Shown here piece by piece: positions 13,914-17,196 of a DNA stretch of 17,196 bases. Location of the stretch: assembly GCA_031365665.1 (NCBI GenBank), contig JANLYO010000246.1:1-17196 (forward strand), given 5' to 3'. The notes below the pieces were generated by a model, which saw only the letters and a list, made by a program, of their open reading frames with translations, did no database searches and was not told where the DNA came from. Made by a program: the position numbers and the translations under genes. Origin of the DNA: JANYCG01 sp031365665. GTDB taxonomy: Bacteria > Pseudomonadota > Gammaproteobacteria > Burkholderiales > Burkholderiaceae_C. Position 1 is the stretch's first letter, and the number at the start of each line of letters is the position of its first letter.

Positions 13914-14411
13914 TTATTGGCCGATCTCGCGGCGGGCCTTGAGAAACTGTGCAAAGCCGGGGTCGGTATAGGCCGAGGGGGGCAGGTCGTCGGTGAGCAG
14001 TGCGGCGTCAACTTCGGCGACTTCGCTGGCGCGGTAGTCGTTTTGCAGGCCGCTGATGACAAACAGGCCCACCACCAGCGCGATCAAAGGGAAAGCCGAG
14101 GCAATGGTGTTCCACCAGCCAAATTCTTCACCGCCACGCCCCAGCACGGCCGCGCCGCCTGAAGCGCTCACGTGGGAGGCCGTGACCAGCGACGTCTTGC
14201 GTTTTGCCACAGCTTGCTGGCGCGCCACGCGCAGGCGCTCGGAGAGGTCATGCGGCAGAGCGTCAGCCGCGTCCGACAGGTGCGACGTGAGTTTGAGTGC
14301 AAAACGCTCTTGCGCCAGTTCAGCCTGCGCCAGCATGAACTGCGCGGGTTGCCGGCTGGGCTCTGGACTGGCTTGGCGGTAATTTGAATTGTTTTGGTGC
14401 GAAGTTGTCAT
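13914..14411 (-). CDS. DUF3619 single-pass membrane protein, candidate anti-sigma factor
   Basis: A 165-residue protein. The cytoplasmic N-terminal part has the family block FALKLTSHLSDAADALPHDL (38-57) followed by a basic stretch; one membrane helix lies at about 103-123; the C-terminal end ALLTDDLPPSAYTDPGFAQFLK is typical of DUF3619. Its ATG overlaps the stop codon of the sigma factor gene (ATGA, 14411-14408). Its size, topology and translational coupling to an ECF sigma gene are those of a membrane anti-sigma factor; that role is inferred and I see no zinc-binding motif. Confidence 0.87.
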   Translation of the reverse strand: MTTSHQNNSNYRQASPEPSRQPAQFMLAQAELAQERFALKLTSHLSDAADALPHDLSERLRVARQQAVAKRKTSLVTASHVSASGGAAVLGRGGEEFGWWNTIASAFPLIALVVGLFVISGLQNDYRASEVAEVDAALLTDDLPPSAYTDPGFAQFLKARREIGQ

Positions 14412-14974
14412 AGTTGAATTCCCTTTGCTCTCAAAGCTTTACTGAGAGCCAGAACAGCCCGGGAACAGTGCGTTTTGACACTGCCTTCCGAACAGCCCAT
14501 GGCCGCTGCCGTTTCGGCCACGTCCATCTCCTCCCAGTAACGCATGAGGAAGGCTTCCCGTTGACGTCCGGGAAGCCCTTGGATTTCAATTTCTATTTCT
14601 TTGAGGATTTGGCCGCGCTCCACCGTGGTTTGGGCGCTCTCGTTGCGTTCTGAGCCTTCGACCACCGATAAAGTTTCCAAAACGTCGAAATCACCGTCTT
14701 CGCCAGCTGATTCAAAGTCGCTCAGGTTGGAGAATAGCGCTTTTCGGGTTTTGTTGCGTCGGAACCAGTCCAGCGTGCAGTTCGAGAGGATGCGCTGGAA
14801 CAACATCGGCAGCTCGGCCGGGGGCTTGTCGGCGTAATGCTCAGCCAACTTCATCATGCTGTCCTGCACGATGTCCAGCGCGGCTTCTTCGTCGCGCACG
14901 TGGTAGACCGAACGTTTGAAGGCGCGCCGCTCGACGCTCTTCAAAAATTCGGAGAGTTCCTGTTCAGTTGCCAA
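14408..14974 (-). CDS. ECF-type RNA polymerase sigma factor
   Basis: A 188-residue sigma-70 family regulator. Region 2 spans about 14-73 (VERRAFKRSVYHVRDEEAAL, DIVQDSMMKL, LDWFRR) and region 4 about 131-182 (LPGRQREAFLMRYWEEMDV, then AAAMGCSEGSVKTHCSRA as the helix-turn-helix). An acidic linker of about 50 residues joins them. No ATG precedes the domain; the best start is TTG at 14974, without an evident Shine-Dalgarno, so low translation is likely. It heads the cluster with DUF3619, DUF3106, RDD and LOG genes; such sigma factors often drive their own operon, but I cannot identify the -35/-10 motif here. Confidence 0.92.
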   Translation of the reverse strand: MATEQELSEFLKSVERRAFKRSVYHVRDEEAALDIVQDSMMKLAEHYADKPPAELPMLFQRILSNCTLDWFRRNKTRKALFSNLSDFESAGEDGDFDVLETLSVVEGSERNESAQTTVERGQILKEIEIEIQGLPGRQREAFLMRYWEEMDVAETAAAMGCSEGSVKTHCSRAVLALSKALRAKGIQL

Positions 14975-15293
14975 GTGCGGGTACGGAAAAAAACGTCCGT
15001 GTGTCTCTTTTTTAGGCCGCCCGGTTCGTGCCGGGAGGGCTGGTTTATGGATGAATTGCGGGCAAATTATGGCATTGGCCGGGGCTCAAGCGCTTTCATT
15101 TTTGTTGCTATGCACCAAAAACCAGCGATAGGGTGACATAATGCGCATTGCAATTCAAACGGCAAACGGGTTCTGGCTCGGCGTGCAATCTAGGCGCGCT
15201 TATGGCCTGAGTCCAAAGTTTCGACACGGCCCCAAAAGGGTTCGCGAAGAAGCACCCAAGGTTTTTCGTCAGAGAAATTCACAAAGGTTCATC
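14975..15293. other. Divergent region between the sigma factor and acetolactate synthase genes
   Basis: 319 bp. It contains a hairpin CCCGG-TTCGTG-CCGGG (15020-15035), a partial family A repeat (15074-15131), and a possible extended -10 promoter for the synthase: TG at 15134-15135 followed one base later by CATAAT (15137-15142). The open frame extends upstream in frame with the synthase to 15141, but that stretch is not conserved-looking. I see no leader peptide rich in Ile, Val or Leu, so classic attenuation is not supported. Confidence 0.5.
15074..15131 (+). repeat. Partial family A repeat upstream of acetolactate synthase
   Basis: ATTGGCC (15074-15080), CTC (15085-15087) and, 20 nt later, CTATG (15108-15112), followed by CGATAG (15126-15131). 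This matches the 3' half of the copy after ppa (ATTGGCCCTC, 19 nt, CTATA...TATAG), with small insertions. The TACCCA palindrome is absent. Moderate support only. Confidence 0.4.
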
Positions 15294-16544
15294 ATGGAAA
15301 TATCCAAAGCTGAAATCAAATCTGCTGCGCTTGCGCCCCTGCAATCGGCGGCCAACCACGCCTTGGCCGCCGCTGCCGCCAAAAACCCGCCGGCTCCGCT
15401 GGACCTGCGCGGTGGCGAAATCCTCGTCAAGGCCCTGCAGGCCGAAGGCGTGAAATACGTCTGGGGCTATCCGGGCGGCGCGGTTTTGCACATTTACGAC
15501 GCGTTTTACAAGCAAGACACCATCCAGCACGTGCTGGTGCGCCATGAGCAGGCTGCCGTGCACGCGGCTGACGGCTATGCCCGCGCCACCGGCGACGTCG
15601 GCGTGGCGCTGGTCACCTCCGGCCCGGGCGTGACCAATGCCGTCACCGGCATCGCCACCGCTTACATGGACAGCATCCCAATGGTGATCATCACCGGGCA
15701 GGTGCCCACCGCCGCGATTGGCCTGGACGCTTTCCAGGAATGTGACACCGTCGGCATCACCCGCCCCATCGTGAAGCACAACTTCCTCGTCAAGGACGCC
15801 AAGGACATGGCCGAGACGATGAAGAAAGCCTTCCACATTGCCAGGAGTGGCCGGCCCGGCCCGGTGGTAGTGGACATTCCGAAGGACGTGTCGTTCAACA
15901 AAGTCACCTACACCGGTTACCCGGAGACCGTGACGATGCGTTCCTACAACCCGGTCAGAAAAGGCCACGGCGGACAGATCCGCAAGGCCTTGCAACTGTT
16001 GTTGACTGCCAAGCGCCCCTACATCTACACCGGCGGCGGCGTGTTGCTCTCCAATGCGTCCAGCGAACTGCGCCAGCTAGTGGACATGCTGGGTTACCCG
16101 GTCACCAACACGCTGATGGGCTTGGGCGCCTACCCGGCCAGCGACCGCAAGTTCCTCGGCATGCTGGGCATGCACGGCACGCTGGAGGCCAACAACACCA
16201 TGCAGAACTGCGACGTTTTGCTGGCTGTGGGCGCGCGTTTCGATGACCGCGTGATCGGCAACCCCAAGCATTTCGCGCAGAACGAGCGCAAGATCATCCA
16301 CATCGACATCGACCCGTCGAGCATTTCCAAGCGGGTGAAGGTGGACATCCCCATCGTTGGCGACGTCAGGGACGTGCTGGGCGAGATGATCGCCATGATC
16401 AAGGAAAGCCCCCTCAAACCCGACGCCAAAGCGCTGGGCGAATGGTGGGAGACGATCGAGGTCTGGCGCAAGCGCGATTGCCTCAAGTACAGCATGGGCA
16501 AGGGCGATGTGATCAAGCCGCAGCATGTGGTCGAAACCCTGTGA
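15294..16544 (+). CDS. ilvI: Acetolactate synthase large subunit, N-terminal part (frameshifted)
   Basis: The first 416 residues of acetohydroxyacid synthase, the thiamine-diphosphate enzyme that starts valine, leucine and isoleucine synthesis. The N-terminal pyrimidine-binding domain shows WGYPGGAVL (57-65), the catalytic Glu85 in VRHEQAAVHAADGYAR, and SGPGVTNAVTGIATA; the middle domain follows with GGGVLL and VGARFDDRVIGNP. Reading stops at TGA 16542-16544 after VVETL, exactly where the family continues with Trp-Asn-Met. The remaining domain is intact in the +2 frame, so a single missing G explains the break. The ATG at 15294 is chosen because MEISKAEIKS starts the plausible N-terminus; 51 upstream codons look non-coding. 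Called ilvI (also named ilvB) by family; the paralogue cannot be decided. Confidence 0.93.
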   Translation: MEISKAEIKSAALAPLQSAANHALAAAAAKNPPAPLDLRGGEILVKALQAEGVKYVWGYPGGAVLHIYDAFYKQDTIQHVLVRHEQAAVHAADGYARATGDVGVALVTSGPGVTNAVTGIATAYMDSIPMVIITGQVPTAAIGLDAFQECDTVGITRPIVKHNFLVKDAKDMAETMKKAFHIARSGRPGPVVVDIPKDVSFNKVTYTGYPETVTMRSYNPVRKGHGGQIRKALQLLLTAKRPYIYTGGGVLLSNASSELRQLVDMLGYPVTNTLMGLGAYPASDRKFLGMLGMHGTLEANNTMQNCDVLLAVGARFDDRVIGNPKHFAQNERKIIHIDIDPSSISKRVKVDIPIVGDVRDVLGEMIAMIKESPLKPDAKALGEWWETIEVWRKRDCLKYSMGKGDVIKPQHVVETL

Positions 16545-16546
16545 AC

Positions 16547-17116
16547 ATGACAAAAGGCACCGACACCTATGTCACCTCGGACGTGGGCCAGCACCAGATG
16601 TGGGCCGCGCAGTATTACCGCTTCGACGAGCCGCGCCGCTGGATCAACTCCGGCGGCCTTGGCACCATGGGCGTGGGCATTCCCTATGCCATGGGCATCA
16701 AGCTGGCCAAGCCCGAGAGCGAGGTCTTCTGCATCACCGGCGAAGGCTCGGTGCAGATGTGCATCCAGGAGCTCTCCACCTGCCTGCAATACAACACGCC
16801 GATCAAGATTGTCTCGCTGAACAACCGTTACCTGGGCATGGTGCGCCAGTGGCAGGAGTTGGACTACGAGGGCCGCTACAGCCACAGCTACATGGACGCG
16901 CTGCCCAATTTCGTCAAGCTCGCCGAGGCTTACGGGCACGTCGGCATGCTGATCGAGAAGCCGGGCGACGTGGAGGGCGCGTTGCGCGAAGCCCGCAAAC
17001 TCAAGGACCGCACGGTGTTCATGGACTTCCGCACCGACCCGACGGAGAACGTCTTCCCGATGGTCAAGGCCGGCCAGGGCATTACAGAAATGTTATTGGG
17101 AAGTGAAGACCTTTAA
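16547..17116 (+). CDS. ilvI: Acetolactate synthase large subunit, C-terminal part (frameshifted)
   Basis: The 189-residue C-terminal domain, which binds the diphosphate of ThDP. It starts MTKGTDTYVTSDVGQHQMWAA and contains GGLGTMGVGIPYAMG, the Mg/ThDP motif GEGS with NN about 27 residues later (ITGEGSVQM...VSLNN), and RQWQELDYEGRYSHSY. The natural end MVKAGQGITEMLLGSEDL is present, so nothing is missing except one base at the junction. An ATG lies two bases after the premature stop (TGAACATG), so reinitiation could in principle make this domain as a separate chain. More simply, it is the second half of a single 607-residue enzyme broken by a mutation or a sequencing error. The small subunit gene would be expected beyond the window. 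Confidence 0.93.
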   Translation: MTKGTDTYVTSDVGQHQMWAAQYYRFDEPRRWINSGGLGTMGVGIPYAMGIKLAKPESEVFCITGEGSVQMCIQELSTCLQYNTPIKIVSLNNRYLGMVRQWQELDYEGRYSHSYMDALPNFVKLAEAYGHVGMLIEKPGDVEGALREARKLKDRTVFMDFRTDPTENVFPMVKAGQGITEMLLGSEDL

Positions 17117-17127
17117 AATATTTGCAG

Positions 17128-17171
17128 TTGGCCCTCGAATTTATTTGCTTGTTAGCTACCAATTAGGTAGT
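17128..17171 (+). repeat. Partial family A repeat after acetolactate synthase
   Basis: TTGGCCCTCG (17128-17137) and the hairpin CTACC-AATTA-GGTAG (17156-17170). The distance from the first motif to the hairpin is 28 bases, exactly as in the copy after ppa (1734 to 1762), and ATTTG occurs at the same place between them. The hairpin arm changed on both sides (CTATA/TATAG to CTACC/GGTAG), so pairing is kept. Confidence 0.6.
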
Positions 17172-17196
17172 CAATATCTGCATAAATTTAACAAAA

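Noticed and set aside
14975..15060. Hairpin at 15020-15035 as a terminator
   Set aside because: The T-run on the plus strand precedes rather than follows the stem, and on the minus strand the stem is followed by A residues, so it fits a terminator in neither direction.
15141..15293. Upstream in-frame extension of acetolactate synthase as a leader peptide for attenuation
   Set aside because: It has no run of Ile, Val or Leu codons and no antiterminator/terminator pair next to it; it merges directly into the gene's frame.
16542..16549. Programmed frameshift in acetolactate synthase
   Set aside because: No slippery heptamer or downstream stimulating hairpin is visible, and the family is not known to use one; a lost G is the simpler reading.

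Overview
The window reads as a chromosomal segment of a betaproteobacterium, most likely Comamonadaceae (Rhodoferax/Polaromonas-like). The grounds are the high-GC housekeeping genes, the FemAB-like GNAT, DUF3106 and DUF3619 families, the betaproteobacterial style of the acetolactate synthase, and short palindromic intergenic repeats of a type typical of that family. The taxon is inferred; no rRNA gene is present.

Layout. Positions 1-848 (-) hold the 5' part of a membrane pyrophosphatase gene (hppA), divergent from the soluble pyrophosphatase ppa (1087-1635, +). Positions 1835-4072 form a foreign-looking, AT-richer cassette: one AAA+ ATPase/DUF4143 gene (2238-3767, +) with an operator-rich promoter, bracketed by two 182-bp inverted repeats. 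Each repeat contains a 119-bp unit with 13-bp terminal inverted repeats and a bidirectional terminator-like hairpin. Next on the minus strand come an alpha/beta hydrolase (4170-4976), a signalling pair made of a periplasmic binding protein (6566-7690) and a membrane GGDEF protein (5187-6530), and a FemAB-like acyltransferase (7988-9394). The last is divergent from the plus-strand pair nadE-glnB (9427-11514), which links NAD synthesis and nitrogen sensing. A minus-strand five-gene run (14974 down to 11890) encodes an ECF sigma factor, a DUF3619 membrane protein, a DUF3106 exported protein, an RDD membrane protein and a LOG-family phosphoribohydrolase, with overlapping or nearly abutting genes. 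The window ends with acetolactate synthase large subunit (ilvI/ilvB, 15294-17116, +), split in two by what looks like a single missing G at about 16542.

The most interesting signals are: (1) the inverted-repeat-bounded ATPase cassette with two identically built 7-4-7 palindromes over its promoter; (2) a dispersed ~113-bp palindromic repeat family with fixed internal spacing, present after ppa, after glnB, as partial copies before and after the acetolactate synthase gene, and read in frame inside the FemAB-like gene; (3) a second, GC-rich repeat also read in frame in that gene; (4) the acetolactate synthase frameshift; and (5) the binding-protein/diguanylate cyclase pair.
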